This document shows positions 1-7,696 of a DNA stretch of 64,000 bases, in pieces (the stretch's first letter is position 1; each line of letters opens with the position of its first letter). The notes beneath the pieces are model-generated. The model was not told the DNA's origin and ran no database searches. It was given only the letters and a program-made list of their open reading frames with translations. This stretch comes from Aeromicrobium yanjiei (GTDB taxonomy: Bacteria; Actinomycetota; Actinomycetes; Propionibacteriales; Nocardioidaceae), in the NCBI RefSeq assembly GCF_009649075.1, contig NZ_CP045737.1:2728001-2792000 (forward strand), read 5' to 3'. Position numbers and translations under genes: made by a program.

Positions 1-340
1 GGAGTCCGTGCATCGGGGCGTCGGGGTCACCGACCGAGAACTCCGAGTGGGACACGCCGTCACCGGACGTCATGAGGTTGAGCTCGCCCGGACGCAGCAC
101 GAGCTCGCTGCCGAGGCTGTCGCGGTGGCGGATCTCGCCGGCCAACGGCCACGTGACGGTCTGCAGACCGATGTGCGGGTGCGGCAGGAGGGTCATCTGG
201 TCGGTCGTCGGCCCGAAGTGATCGACGAAGCACCAGGCCCCCACGGTCGGGAACCCGCGCTGGGGCAAGGTGCGGTGCACGGTGAGACCGCGCAGACCAC
301 CCAACGGCACCTCCCGCGCGCCGAGGGTCATGTCGCTCAT
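1..340 (-). CDS. Pirin family protein (C-terminus cut by window edge)
   Basis: Reading leftward from the ATG at 340, the frame stays open to the window edge and gives 113 residues of a pirin-type cupin. It carries GAWCFVDHFGP, then PHPHIGLQTVTW, RDSLGSELVLRPGELNLMTSG and GDGVSHSE, the usual order of N-terminal pirin motifs. The His-rich PHPHIGL stretch and the later H supply the metal ligands of the N-terminal cupin. Pirins bind Fe and some act as quercetin dioxygenases or redox-sensing cofactors; the substrate here cannot be told. The C-terminal cupin lies outside the window. It is divergent from the SGNH hydrolase at 457. Confidence 0.85.
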   Translation of the reverse strand, partial: MSDMTLGAREVPLGGLRGLTVHRTLPQRGFPTVGAWCFVDHFGPTTDQMTLLPHPHIGLQTVTWPLAGEIRHRDSLGSELVLRPGELNLMTSGDGVSHSEFSVGDPDAPMHGL

Positions 341-427
341 GACAGCAGCGTACGTCGCAGTCGGTCGGACTCGCTCGATCCAGGGGTATCCAACGTCACG
401 CCTCCGCGACAGTGGCCAGGCGCGTCA

Positions 428-442
428 GTGTCAGGGTGACAC
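428..442. promoter_or_regulatory. Perfect inverted repeat upstream of SGNH hydrolase
   Basis: GTGTCA-GGG-TGACAC, two perfect 6-bp arms, ends 2 bases before the -10 box of the gene at 457. This is a plausible repressor site; no cognate regulator is visible nearby. Confidence 0.35.
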
Positions 443-444
443 CG

Positions 445-450
445 TAAAAT
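445..450 (+). promoter_or_regulatory. Leaderless -10 box (TAAAAT) for SGNH hydrolase
   Basis: TAAAAT is followed by 6 bases and then GTG at 457, with no Shine-Dalgarno sequence. This spacing places the transcription start at or next to the GTG and supports that start codon. Confidence 0.55.
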
Positions 451-456
451 CGGTGC

Positions 457-1401
457 GTGCCCCGTACCAGCAGAATCGCCACGACCGCCCTCATCGGTGG
501 CGGGGCAACCGTCTCCGGGTTCTACGGCTTCCTGATCGGCGAGGCGATCCTGGCACGCAAGGCCATCGGGGTCACGGACGATCGTCCGCCGTCGCCCGAC
601 GGCCTCTACGGCGACGACCTGCCCGGCGCCCCGATCCGGGTGCTGGTGATCGGCGACTCCGCTGCCGTCGGATACGGCACGGACCGCGCCGACGCGACAC
701 CTCCCGCGATGCTGGGCATCGGCCTGGCCCACGTCATGGACGCGCCGGTCGAGATCCGCTCCCGTGCAGTCGTCGGGGCCAAGACCTCCGACCTCGCCGA
801 GCAGATCGACTCGGTCGACGGATGGGAGCCGCACGTCGCGGTCATCGTGGTGGGGACCAACGACGTGACCCACCGGGTCTCACCGCGGACGTCCGCCGAG
901 CAGCTCGGCGACGTCGTGCGGCGCCTCGTCGCCTCGGACTGCGCGGTCGTCGTCGGCACCACTCCTGACCTCGGCAGCATCCGCCCGATCATGCAGCCCC
1001 TGCGCATCGTCGCCCGTCAGATCAGCCGCGACCTCGCACGTCGCCAGACCATCGCCGTCGTCGAGGCCGGCGGCCGCGCCGTCTCGCTCGCCGATCTGCT
1101 CGGCGACCTGTTCACCGAGAACCGTGACGTCATGTTCGGCGCCGACCGGTTCCACCCGTCCGAGACCGGCTACGCCAACATGGTCTCGGTCCTGGTCCCT
1201 GCCGTCACGGCGTCGCTGCGCCAGCGGGCCTGGTCCTCGGCGTACGCCGACCTCGTCTCGCCGCAGCCCCCGCGCGACCTCATGTCGGTGCGCGACGCCG
1301 CAGCCGAGGCGTCCCAGCACGCCGGCACCCAGGTCGTCCAGGACGGCGGCCACGGCGGCGGACGGTGGGCCACCGTCCTGCGTCGCCGCCGCGCCGGCTG
1401 A
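457..1401 (+). CDS. SGNH/GDSL-family hydrolase with N-terminal membrane anchor
   Basis: This 314-residue protein has the four SGNH blocks. The nucleophile is in GDS (Ser68), followed by a Gly block at VGAKTSDL (106-113), GTND (133-136) and the Asp/His pair in DRFHPS (Asp230, His233). A hydrophobic stretch at residues 9-32 is probably an uncleaved signal anchor, so the catalytic domain would lie outside the membrane. Family members are esterases, lipases or cell-envelope deacetylases; the substrate cannot be read from sequence. The GTG start is set by a leaderless -10 box. The last ~60 residues are low-complexity and look dispensable. It ends just before a strong hairpin shared with the convergent gene. 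Confidence 0.85.
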   Translation: MPRTSRIATTALIGGGATVSGFYGFLIGEAILARKAIGVTDDRPPSPDGLYGDDLPGAPIRVLVIGDSAAVGYGTDRADATPPAMLGIGLAHVMDAPVEIRSRAVVGAKTSDLAEQIDSVDGWEPHVAVIVVGTNDVTHRVSPRTSAEQLGDVVRRLVASDCAVVVGTTPDLGSIRPIMQPLRIVARQISRDLARRQTIAVVEAGGRAVSLADLLGDLFTENRDVMFGADRFHPSETGYANMVSVLVPAVTASLRQRAWSSAYADLVSPQPPRDLMSVRDAAAEASQHAGTQVVQDGGHGGGRWATVLRRRRAG

Positions 1402-1427
1402 CATACCCTCACCTCCCCGAACAGACC

Positions 1428-1457
1428 GATGGCCGGCCCCCGAGGGGGCCGGCCATC
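1428..1457. terminator. Bidirectional hairpin terminator
   Basis: A perfect 14-bp stem, GATGGCCGGCCCCC against GGGGGCCGGCCATC with GA between, lies between two convergent genes (stops at 1401 and 1482). There is no U-tract, as is common in high-GC actinomycetes. Confidence 0.75.
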
Positions 1458-1481
1458 GTCAGCTCACGGCTGCTGCGTCGA

Positions 1482-2324
1482 TCAGTTGTCGCCGCGCAGG
1501 ATCGCGAGGATGCGCAGGATCTCGATGTAGAGCCAGACCAGCGTGACGGTCAGGCCGAACGCCGCGCGCCAGGCCTCACGCTCGGGGATGCCGGCTGCGA
1601 CACCCTTCTCGACGTAGTCGAAGTCCATGATCAGCATGAAGACCGCGAGCACGACCAGCGCGCACGAGACGAGCAGGCCGAGCGTGTTGAAGCCACGCAG
1701 GCCGCCGTTGTCGAGCACACCCGTCAGGCTGAGCACGAAGTTGACCAGCAGGACGCCCACGACGCTGAACATCGCGATCGTGACGATCTTGCGGAAACGG
1801 TCCGTGACCTGGATGTTGAAGAACTTGTACGCCGCGAGCGTGCCGGCGAAGGCGATGACCGTTCCGAGGACAGCCTGGAAGACGATCGACGGGGCGTTGA
1901 CGTAGCCGGCGATGACCTTGGAGAAGGCACCGATGAAGACACCCTCGAAGACTGCGTATCCCAGCACCAGCGCGGGGCTGACGACCTTCTTGAACGAGTT
2001 GACCATCGCCAGGACGAAGCCGATGATCGCACCCAGGGTCGCGAAGGTCGCGGCCTTGCCGTACGCGGCCTCGCCGGTGGTCGGGTTCACGATGTCACCG
2101 ATCGCGAACCAGGTGATGGCCGCGGCCACGGTCAGGACGCCGAGCGTGATGGCGGTCTTCTCGACGACCGAGTCCATCGTCATGCGACCGGTGCCGGTGC
2201 CGCGCTCGGTGTGGGTGGGCGAGCCGTTGAGGTCGACCTGCCACTGGGACGGGTCGTTGGCGATCGCGCCGCCGCGGCCGTTGAACTCGGCGCTGCGGGC
2301 GAAGACAGGATTGCTGCTCTTCAT
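1482..2324 (-). CDS. Bax inhibitor-1 / YccA family membrane protein
   Basis: This 280-residue protein has a soluble N-terminus of about 55 residues followed by seven hydrophobic segments, the layout of actinobacterial Bax-I-like (PF12811 type) proteins. Diagnostic stretches include GYAVFEGVFIGAFSK in the middle and the acidic MDFDYVEKGVAAGIPEREAW loop before the last segments. The family acts in Ca2+/H+ leak and stress tolerance; no bacterial role is firmly set. The ATG at 2324 has a strong GGAGGGAAAC ribosome site, and a possible -10 lies about 40 bases further up. It converges with the SGNH hydrolase and is divergent from trmB. Confidence 0.88.
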   Translation of the reverse strand: MKSSNPVFARSAEFNGRGGAIANDPSQWQVDLNGSPTHTERGTGTGRMTMDSVVEKTAITLGVLTVAAAITWFAIGDIVNPTTGEAAYGKAATFATLGAIIGFVLAMVNSFKKVVSPALVLGYAVFEGVFIGAFSKVIAGYVNAPSIVFQAVLGTVIAFAGTLAAYKFFNIQVTDRFRKIVTIAMFSVVGVLLVNFVLSLTGVLDNGGLRGFNTLGLLVSCALVVLAVFMLIMDFDYVEKGVAAGIPEREAWRAAFGLTVTLVWLYIEILRILAILRGDN

Positions 2325-2462
2325 GTTTCCCTCCGTGGGATGGCTCCGAAAGATGGAGTCGTTGTGACTACCCTATCCAACGCTCGCGACAGCCTTTTTG
2401 ATCCCTGATCGGTCGTTGCCCTTCGCAACCTCTCCCCGGTGCCGGTCCGAGGGCTCGACGTC

Positions 2463-2468
2463 TACGCT
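2463..2468 (+). promoter_or_regulatory. Leaderless -10 box (TACGCT) that sets the trmB start
   Basis: TACGCT is followed by 7 bases and then GTG at 2476. It argues for the short TrmB start over the in-frame ATG at 2398, which would add 26 residues unlike the family. Confidence 0.5.
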
Positions 2469-2475
2469 TGCCCGA

Positions 2476-3189
2476 GTGGAACCCACCCTCTATCGCTCAG
2501 AGCCCGTCTCGTTCACCCGCCGCGGAGGCCGCCTGACCGAGCGCCAGCAGGCCGCTTGGGACGCGCTCGCCGAGACGTACGTCGTGGACGTGCCGCGGCA
2601 CGGACCGAACACCTCGATCGACCCGTCGTACGTGCTCGACCAGCAGTCGCTCTTCGGGCGCCGAGCGCCGCTGGTCGTCGAGATCGGCAGCGGAAGGGGT
2701 GAGGCGATCGTGCACGCCGCGAAGCAGCATCCCGAGCTGGACTTCCTCGGCCTCGAGGTCTACATCCCCGGTGTCGCCCAGACGCTGGTCACGATGCGGC
2801 ACGAGGGCGTGACCAACGTGCGGCTTGCGATCGTCAACGCGGCAGAGGTGCTGGCGACCTCGCTCCCGGAGGGATCCGTGCACGAGCTGCGGATCTGGTT
2901 CCCCGATCCGTGGCACAAGAAGCGCCACCACAAGAGGCGACTCGTGACGCCGGAGTTCGCGGCGCTGGCGGCACGGGTGCTCGAGCCGGGCGGGGTGTGG
3001 CGGCTCGCGACCGACTGGCAGGACTACGCCGACCAGATGCGGGAGGTGCTCGACGGCTCCCCCGACTTCGACTTCTCCGGCGACTGGTCCGAGCGCTTCG
3101 AGGGCCGCCCGCAGACGCGCTTCGAGGGCAAGGGGCTGCGTGTGGAGCGGGACATCCGTGATCTCCACGCGGTCCGGCGTACGCCCTAG
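2476..3189 (+). CDS. trmB: tRNA (guanine-N7-)-methyltransferase
   Basis: This 237-residue enzyme makes m7G46 in tRNA from S-adenosylmethionine. The SAM-binding loop is VVEIGSGRGE (67-76) followed by FLGLEVYIPG. The catalytic/tRNA-binding motif is WFPDPWHKKRHHKRR (141-155), then RLATDW and, near the end, RPQTRFEGKGLR. All are hallmark TrmB motifs and the length is normal when the GTG at 2476 is taken as start, as its leaderless -10 box suggests. Its stop codon overlaps the -10 box of the next gene. Confidence 0.93.
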   Translation: MEPTLYRSEPVSFTRRGGRLTERQQAAWDALAETYVVDVPRHGPNTSIDPSYVLDQQSLFGRRAPLVVEIGSGRGEAIVHAAKQHPELDFLGLEVYIPGVAQTLVTMRHEGVTNVRLAIVNAAEVLATSLPEGSVHELRIWFPDPWHKKRHHKRRLVTPEFAALAARVLEPGGVWRLATDWQDYADQMREVLDGSPDFDFSGDWSERFEGRPQTRFEGKGLRVERDIRDLHAVRRTP

Positions 3190-3192
3190 GAT
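3187..3192 (+). promoter_or_regulatory. Leaderless -10 box (TAGGAT) for the DUF3052-type gene
   Basis: TAGGAT begins with the trmB stop codon and is followed by 6 bases and the ATG at 3199. No ribosome site is present, so the small gene has its own leaderless promoter although it sits 9 bases after trmB. Confidence 0.55.
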
Positions 3193-3198
3193 GACCGC

Positions 3199-3585
3199 AT
3201 GACCGATCTCAGCAATGCCGCGAAGCTGCGGATCTCGGACGGTTTCGTCGTGTGGGTCGTCGGGACCTCGGTCGAGGAGACCACGCTGCTCGACCCGATG
3301 CCCGAGGGCGCGGAGATGGTCGAGGTGCGCGACGAGGAGGACCCGGAGTCCGTCGACGCGGCGATCCTGGTGGCCGACGACCGGCTCGTCCTCGCCGACC
3401 GCTTCGACGAGATCCTTCCGCAGATCGGCTCGATCCCCCTCGTCTGGGTCTGCTATCCCCAGCACGACAGCGCCGACATCGACGAGGAGTCCATCCAGGA
3501 GCTCGCCGCGGACTACGGCTGGTACGCCGAGGAGTCCGTGGTCCTCGACGACACCTGGGCCGCGCTGCGGATCGACCAGTCCTAG
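3199..3585 (+). CDS. DUF3052-type small acidic protein
   Basis: This 128-residue soluble, strongly acidic protein has the pattern of the DUF3052 family: an N-terminal strand region (VVWVVGTSVE), a glycine/proline turn (LDPMPEGAEM), the strand-ending VWVCYPQH in the middle, and the C-terminal SVVLDDTWAALRI that ends most members. No catalytic residues are recognisable and the family has no established function. It sits between trmB and a convergent fatty-acid/aromatic degradation gene and has its own leaderless promoter. Confidence 0.6.
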   Translation: MTDLSNAAKLRISDGFVVWVVGTSVEETTLLDPMPEGAEMVEVRDEEDPESVDAAILVADDRLVLADRFDEILPQIGSIPLVWVCYPQHDSADIDEESIQELAADYGWYAEESVVLDDTWAALRIDQS

Positions 3586-3604
3586 CCCGCGGTGCGCGTC
3601 CGCC

Positions 3605-5962
3605 TCAGCGGTTCTTCCACTGAGGCGCGCGCTTCTCCCCGAACGCCATGATCCCCTCGAGGGTGTCCTCGCTGACCAGCAGCTGGTCCATCGCGTCCGT
3701 CTCGTGACGGGCCGCCTCGACCGGGTCGGCGATGCCGCGGGTCTGCTCCATCGCCTCCAGCGAGAGTCGCACCGACGTCGGCGAGACCGCGACGACCTCC
3801 TGCGCCAGCCGGCGGGCGGCCGCGAGCGCGTCGCCCTTGGGGACCGTGCGGGTCACCAGTCCCAGCTGGATCGCCTCCTCCGCCCCGATCGACCGGCCGG
3901 TCAGGATCATCTCGTTCGCGACCTTCTCCGGGACGGCCCGCGGGAGCCGGACGACGCCACCGGCAGCGGCGAACAGCCCCACCTTGACCTCGGGCAGCGC
4001 AAACGTCGCCGACTCGTCCGCGACCGCCAGCGTGCAGGCCAGGACGATCTCGAAGCCGCCGCCCATCGCGGCTCCGTTGACCGCGGCGATGACCGGCTTG
4101 CGCAGACGGCGCGACGTGAGGCCGCCGAATCCGCTGTCGGGGAACCACGGCAGGTCGCCCGTCGTCGCGGTCAGGTCGTTGCCGGCGCAGAACGCGTCCT
4201 TCCCGGCGCCGGTGATGATCGCGACCCAGAGCTCGGGATCGGCCTCGAACGCATCGAAGACCTGCTCGAGCTCGACGTGCGCGGCCGCGTGAAGGGCGTT
4301 GCGGACGTCCGGGCGGTTGATCGTGACCTCCAGGACGTGATGGTCACGGTGCACGACGACGTGCTCGTAGTCCTCGCGCAGGCCCACCCGGGGAACGGGG
4401 AACAGCTCGTCCGCCCGCCCGCGGGTCAGGGTGACCCGGTTGCCGTAGCCGAACGACCGGACGAAGACCCGCGAGCCGAGCGGCTCGGCGTCCCCCAGCA
4501 GCAGGTCGACGACGTCCTGGTCCCCCGAGACGGTCGAGGCCAGGAACCGCCTGCCGTCGGACTCGAGCCGGCCCACGACGATGCCCGTGGGTCCGCTGCG
4601 CTCGTGCTTGACCGTGTAGGTCTCGATCGTGGCCCAGCCGTTGGGCGTGGACGTCGTGTGGGCGCTCGGCTCCGCGTCCAGCTCCTCCTGCAGCACGTCG
4701 TTGTCCACGACGGGCCACGGCCGGGGCGTGGTCGCGTACACGCCGACCGAGTACTTCGACAGGATCCCGCCGTTGGCGGCGACCATCCCGTACGAGCCGG
4801 GCGTCGCTCGCACACGGTCCACGATCTCCGCGATCGCATGCATCGAGTAGTTGTTGCCCGCTCCCCCGAAGAACGGCAGGCCACCAGTGACCGTGAGCCC
4901 ACGCGGGTCCTCCGCGGCGAGGCCGACACCGTCGCACACGGCCGAGACCGCGATCGGGTAGCAGCTGTAGAGGTCCAGGTGGGCCAGGTCGTCGACCCCG
5001 ATCCCGGCCACGTCGAGCGCGTGCGACACCGCGAGCACCGCGGCGGGGCTTGCGCCGAGGTCCGGGCGGTCCATGATGGGGCGCTCCGCGGTGTCGGCGC
5101 GTCCATGCACGAAGACCCACCGGTCCTCCGGGACGCCCAGTCGGCGCGCCGCCTCGACCGACATCATCAGCACCGCGGCGGCCTGGTTGACCTGGTCACG
5201 GGCGACCAAGAACTTCGTGTAGGGATCGGCAACCATGCGGTTGCGCTCGGTCACGGTCACGAGCTCCTCGGCGGAGCGCTCCGTCGGCGCCGCCGACAGC
5301 GGGTTGGCTGCGGCGACGCGCGAGAACGGCGCGAACAGCTCGCCCATCGACTGCGCGTACGTCTCGCGGTCGGTCTTGAGCCTCGCTCGGCGTGCGTGCT
5401 CGAGCAGCGCGTACTGGCTGGGCGTGTCCGTCAGGCCGTGCCGCACCTGGGCGACCGTCACGACGCCCTTCAGCCCGTAGCCGCGGTCCTCGACCGATCC
5501 GCCCGGCTCGTCACTGAAGTCAGGCTTGTCCTCCGCCTGCGACAGGTGCCGGGCCGTCGAGATCGCCTCCGAGCCCACGAGCAGGACCACGTCCGCCTCG
5601 CCGCGGGTGATCGTCTCCCCCAGCTCGGACACGAGGTGCTGCGGGCCCTGGCCACCGGCGACCTCCAGGATCGCGCGGTCCGGATCCGCACCGATGTCCC
5701 GCGCGATCGAACGCGCGACGTTGGCCGAGCGCCCGAGCGGAGCGAAGCCGATCGGCGTCGAGATCTCGAACTGCCGGATCGCCGCGAGGGTGTCGATCGC
5801 GGCGGCCAGGTCCGGGGCCCCCGCGTCCGCCAAGGCGTTGCGGGCCGCCTCCGCGGCGAGCCCCACGGCGGAAAGACCGCGGTAGTCCGGGTCGTCGACC
5901 CGCTCTGCGAACTGGCCGACACCGACGAGGACGGGAGTTCGAGGATCCAAGGGAGCACTCAT
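3605..5962 (-). CDS. Thiolase-like / enoyl-CoA hydratase fusion protein
   Basis: This single 785-residue frame joins two beta-oxidation-type enzymes. Residues 1 to about 500 match the SCP2-like acetyl-CoA acetyltransferase family (LVGVGQFAER at the N-terminus, GGLPFFGGAGNNYSMH and ANGGILSKYSVG later, then the extra C-terminal domain). The classical nucleophile Cys is absent: GGQGPQ stands where NxxCxSG is usual. Residues 531-785 are a crotonase: oxyanion loop FCAGNDL, GGGFE (Glu638) and ALPEVKVG (Glu658), so both hydratase glutamates are kept. The ATG at 5962 is preferred; longer starts run through the divergent operator. It is divergent from a TetR gene and probably repressed by it. Substrate unknown; a steroid side-chain or branched acyl-CoA is a guess. 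Confidence 0.85.
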   Translation of the reverse strand: MSAPLDPRTPVLVGVGQFAERVDDPDYRGLSAVGLAAEAARNALADAGAPDLAAAIDTLAAIRQFEISTPIGFAPLGRSANVARSIARDIGADPDRAILEVAGGQGPQHLVSELGETITRGEADVVLLVGSEAISTARHLSQAEDKPDFSDEPGGSVEDRGYGLKGVVTVAQVRHGLTDTPSQYALLEHARRARLKTDRETYAQSMGELFAPFSRVAAANPLSAAPTERSAEELVTVTERNRMVADPYTKFLVARDQVNQAAAVLMMSVEAARRLGVPEDRWVFVHGRADTAERPIMDRPDLGASPAAVLAVSHALDVAGIGVDDLAHLDLYSCYPIAVSAVCDGVGLAAEDPRGLTVTGGLPFFGGAGNNYSMHAIAEIVDRVRATPGSYGMVAANGGILSKYSVGVYATTPRPWPVVDNDVLQEELDAEPSAHTTSTPNGWATIETYTVKHERSGPTGIVVGRLESDGRRFLASTVSGDQDVVDLLLGDAEPLGSRVFVRSFGYGNRVTLTRGRADELFPVPRVGLREDYEHVVVHRDHHVLEVTINRPDVRNALHAAAHVELEQVFDAFEADPELWVAIITGAGKDAFCAGNDLTATTGDLPWFPDSGFGGLTSRRLRKPVIAAVNGAAMGGGFEIVLACTLAVADESATFALPEVKVGLFAAAGGVVRLPRAVPEKVANEMILTGRSIGAEEAIQLGLVTRTVPKGDALAAARRLAQEVVAVSPTSVRLSLEAMEQTRGIADPVEAARHETDAMDQLLVSEDTLEGIMAFGEKRAPQWKNR

Positions 5963-5972
5963 GAGATGATGA

Positions 5973-5994
5973 TACTGACGATTGCCGTTCAGTA
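5973..5994. promoter_or_regulatory. TetR operator candidate in divergent promoter
   Basis: TACTGA-N10-TCAGTA lies between the two divergent starts (5962 on the minus strand and about 6003 on the plus strand). Perfect 6-bp arms and position are what is expected of an autoregulating TetR protein that also controls the fusion gene. Confidence 0.6.
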
Positions 5995-5998
5995 ATAA

Positions 5999-6006
5999 GG
6001 AGGTGA
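5999..6006 (+). promoter_or_regulatory. Strong ribosome binding site facing a non-standard start
   Basis: GGAGGTGA is close to the anti-SD complement. The codon at ideal distance (5 bases on) is ATC at 6012, not ATG/GTG/TTG. The in-frame GTG at 6003 lies inside the site, and the TTG at 5982 lies inside the operator. The true start is therefore uncertain. Confidence 0.5.
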
Positions 6007-6596
6007 CGACCATCACAAATCGCACCCTGGGTCGACCGCGTGATCCGGAGATGGAGCGACGGGTCCGCGATGCCACGTGCCGGGTCTACGGCCGCACCGG
6101 CTGGTCGGGCTTCAGCATCGAGGCGGTCGCCCGCGAGGCGGGAGTCGGCAAGGCGTCGATCTACCTGCGCTGGACCGACCGCAAGAACCTCCTCGTCGAC
6201 TCCCTCGTGACGACGCTCGCCACCGTCGCGGACGTCGACACCGGCTCGCTGCGGGAGGACCTGCGCCTGATCGTCACCCACCACCTGCGCTACTACTTCG
6301 GCGACCTCAAGGAGGCCGCGTTCCGCATGGCGACCGAGGCGTCGTTGACACCCGAGCTGCGCGAGACCTGGGACACCTGGCGCGAGTCCCAGGCACTCGC
6401 CGCCCGCGCGACCGTACGACGCGGGATCGAGCGCGGCGACGTCCCCGCGGACGTCTCGGTCACGCTCGTGCTCGACACCCTGCTGGGCGGCGCACTGATG
6501 CACGCGCTGGTGACACCGCAGGCCATGGACGGGGCCGACATCGAGGAGCTGGCCGCGTCAATGGTCGACTTCGTGCTGGCCGCCGCCCACGCCTGA
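6003..6596 (+). CDS. TetR/AcrR family transcriptional regulator
   Basis: This is a repressor of about 197 residues. The N-terminal helix-turn-helix (GFSIEAVAREAGVGKASIYL followed by RWTDRKNLL) is typical TetR, and a C-terminal ligand/dimer domain of about 140 residues follows. It is divergent from the thiolase-crotonase fusion with a palindromic operator between them, which points to local control by an acyl-CoA-type ligand (inference). The start is unclear: GTG 6003 is listed, but the ribosome site fits an ATC codon at 6012 best. The protein starts just before the conserved TLGRPRD in either case. Its stop lies 1 base from the stop of the convergent reductase gene. Confidence 0.85.
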   Translation: MTTITNRTLGRPRDPEMERRVRDATCRVYGRTGWSGFSIEAVAREAGVGKASIYLRWTDRKNLLVDSLVTTLATVADVDTGSLREDLRLIVTHHLRYYFGDLKEAAFRMATEASLTPELRETWDTWRESQALAARATVRRGIERGDVPADVSVTLVLDTLLGGALMHALVTPQAMDGADIEELAASMVDFVLAAAHA

Positions 6597-6597
6597 G

Positions 6598-7578
6598 CTA
6601 CCAGCGCGGGTGGATCTCGTCGCGCAGCAGGCGGTCGTAGATGTCGCGCACGCCGGCATCGAAGCCCTCCGGGAGGACGACCTGCGCGGCCGCCGCGTTG
6701 CCGCGTGCCTGCTTCACGTTGCGGGCTCCCGGGATCGCCGAGGTGACGCCGTCCTGCGCGAGGATCCACGCGATCGCGGCCTGCGCGGGCTCGACGCCCT
6801 CGGGCACGAGGTCCGCGAACTCCTGGGCGGCACGGACGCCGGTCTCGAAGTCGACGCCGGAGAACGTCTCGCCCACGTCGAAGGCGTCGCCGGAGCGGTT
6901 GAACGTCCGGTGGTCGTCTGCGGCGAACGTGGTGTCGGCGGTGTAACGCCCCGACAGCAGGCCCGAGGCCAGCGGCACGCGGGCGATGATGCCCACCCCG
7001 GCCGCGCGAGCCGCGGGCAGGACCTCGTCCAGCGGCTTGAGCCGGAAGGCGTTGAAGATGATCTGGACCGAGGCGACGTACGGACGACGGATCGCGATGA
7101 GCGCCTCCTCGACCGTCTCGACGCTCACGCCGTAGGCCGCCATGGCGCCCTCCTGCACCAAGGTGTCGAGGTCCTCGAAGACACGCTCGTCGGAGAACAC
7201 CGCGGAGGGCGGGCAGTGCAGCTGGACCAGGTCGAGGGTGTCGACGCCGAGATTCGCGCGTGATCGGTCGGTCCAGGCCCGGAAGGCGTCCATCGTGAAG
7301 TTCGTGGGGTCCTGCTCGACCCGGCGACCCATCTTGGTCGCGACGAAGATGTCCGCGTCCGGACGCGAGCGCAGGTACTCCCCGATCAGCTGCTCGCTGC
7401 GTCCGTCGCCGTAGACGTCGGCGGTGTCGAAGAACGTGACGCCTTCCTCGACCGCCGCGTCGAGCACCGCGAGCGCCTCGTCGTGGTCGACGTCGCCCCA
7501 GTCGGCGCCCAGCTGCCAGGTGCCGAGCCCGACGACCGAGACGTCCCGTCCCGTACGACCCAGTGTGCGTGTCTCCAT
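6598..7578 (-). CDS. Aldo/keto reductase
   Basis: This 326-residue NADPH-dependent oxidoreductase has the AKR catalytic tetrad: Asp51 and Tyr56 (FFDTADVYGDG), Lys82 (VATKMG) and His121 (LVQLHCPP). The C-terminal cofactor motif AIPGARNVKQARGN is also present. It most resembles the general-stress / YajO-type clade. ATG 7578 is preferred because AAGGAGC sits 7 bases upstream; a longer in-frame start adds 17 low-complexity residues. The physiological substrate is unknown. The convergent TetR gene ends 1 base away. Confidence 0.88.
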   Translation of the reverse strand: METRTLGRTGRDVSVVGLGTWQLGADWGDVDHDEALAVLDAAVEEGVTFFDTADVYGDGRSEQLIGEYLRSRPDADIFVATKMGRRVEQDPTNFTMDAFRAWTDRSRANLGVDTLDLVQLHCPPSAVFSDERVFEDLDTLVQEGAMAAYGVSVETVEEALIAIRRPYVASVQIIFNAFRLKPLDEVLPAARAAGVGIIARVPLASGLLSGRYTADTTFAADDHRTFNRSGDAFDVGETFSGVDFETGVRAAQEFADLVPEGVEPAQAAIAWILAQDGVTSAIPGARNVKQARGNAAAAQVVLPEGFDAGVRDIYDRLLRDEIHPRW

Positions 7579-7684
7579 GGCGTTGCTCCTTCGAGGTGGG
7601 GGCCGGCCCGGCGGACCTCTCACGGCCATCTACCCCCGCCTGCCGATCCGAACCATCCGCGTGGCGCAGATGCCCGCCACTTGC

Positions 7685-7690
7685 CAGAAT
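7685..7690 (+). promoter_or_regulatory. Leaderless-type -10 box (CAGAAT) for GAF-ANTAR gene
   Basis: CAGAAT is followed by 6 bases (CGAGGC) and ATG 7697. The D-2-hydroxyacid dehydrogenase at 31527 uses the same arrangement with the same CGAGGC spacer. Confidence 0.4.
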
Positions 7691-7696
7691 CGAGGC

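Noticed and set aside
2398-2475. Longer TrmB N-terminus starting at ATG 2398
   Set aside because: The 26 extra residues do not look like TrmB, and the -10 box lies inside this stretch just before GTG 2476.
3215-5995. Open frame of 926 codons on the plus strand opposite the thiolase-crotonase gene
   Set aside because: Arg/Asp-rich translation with no family motifs; it mirrors a well-supported gene on the other strand. Such shadows are common at this GC content.
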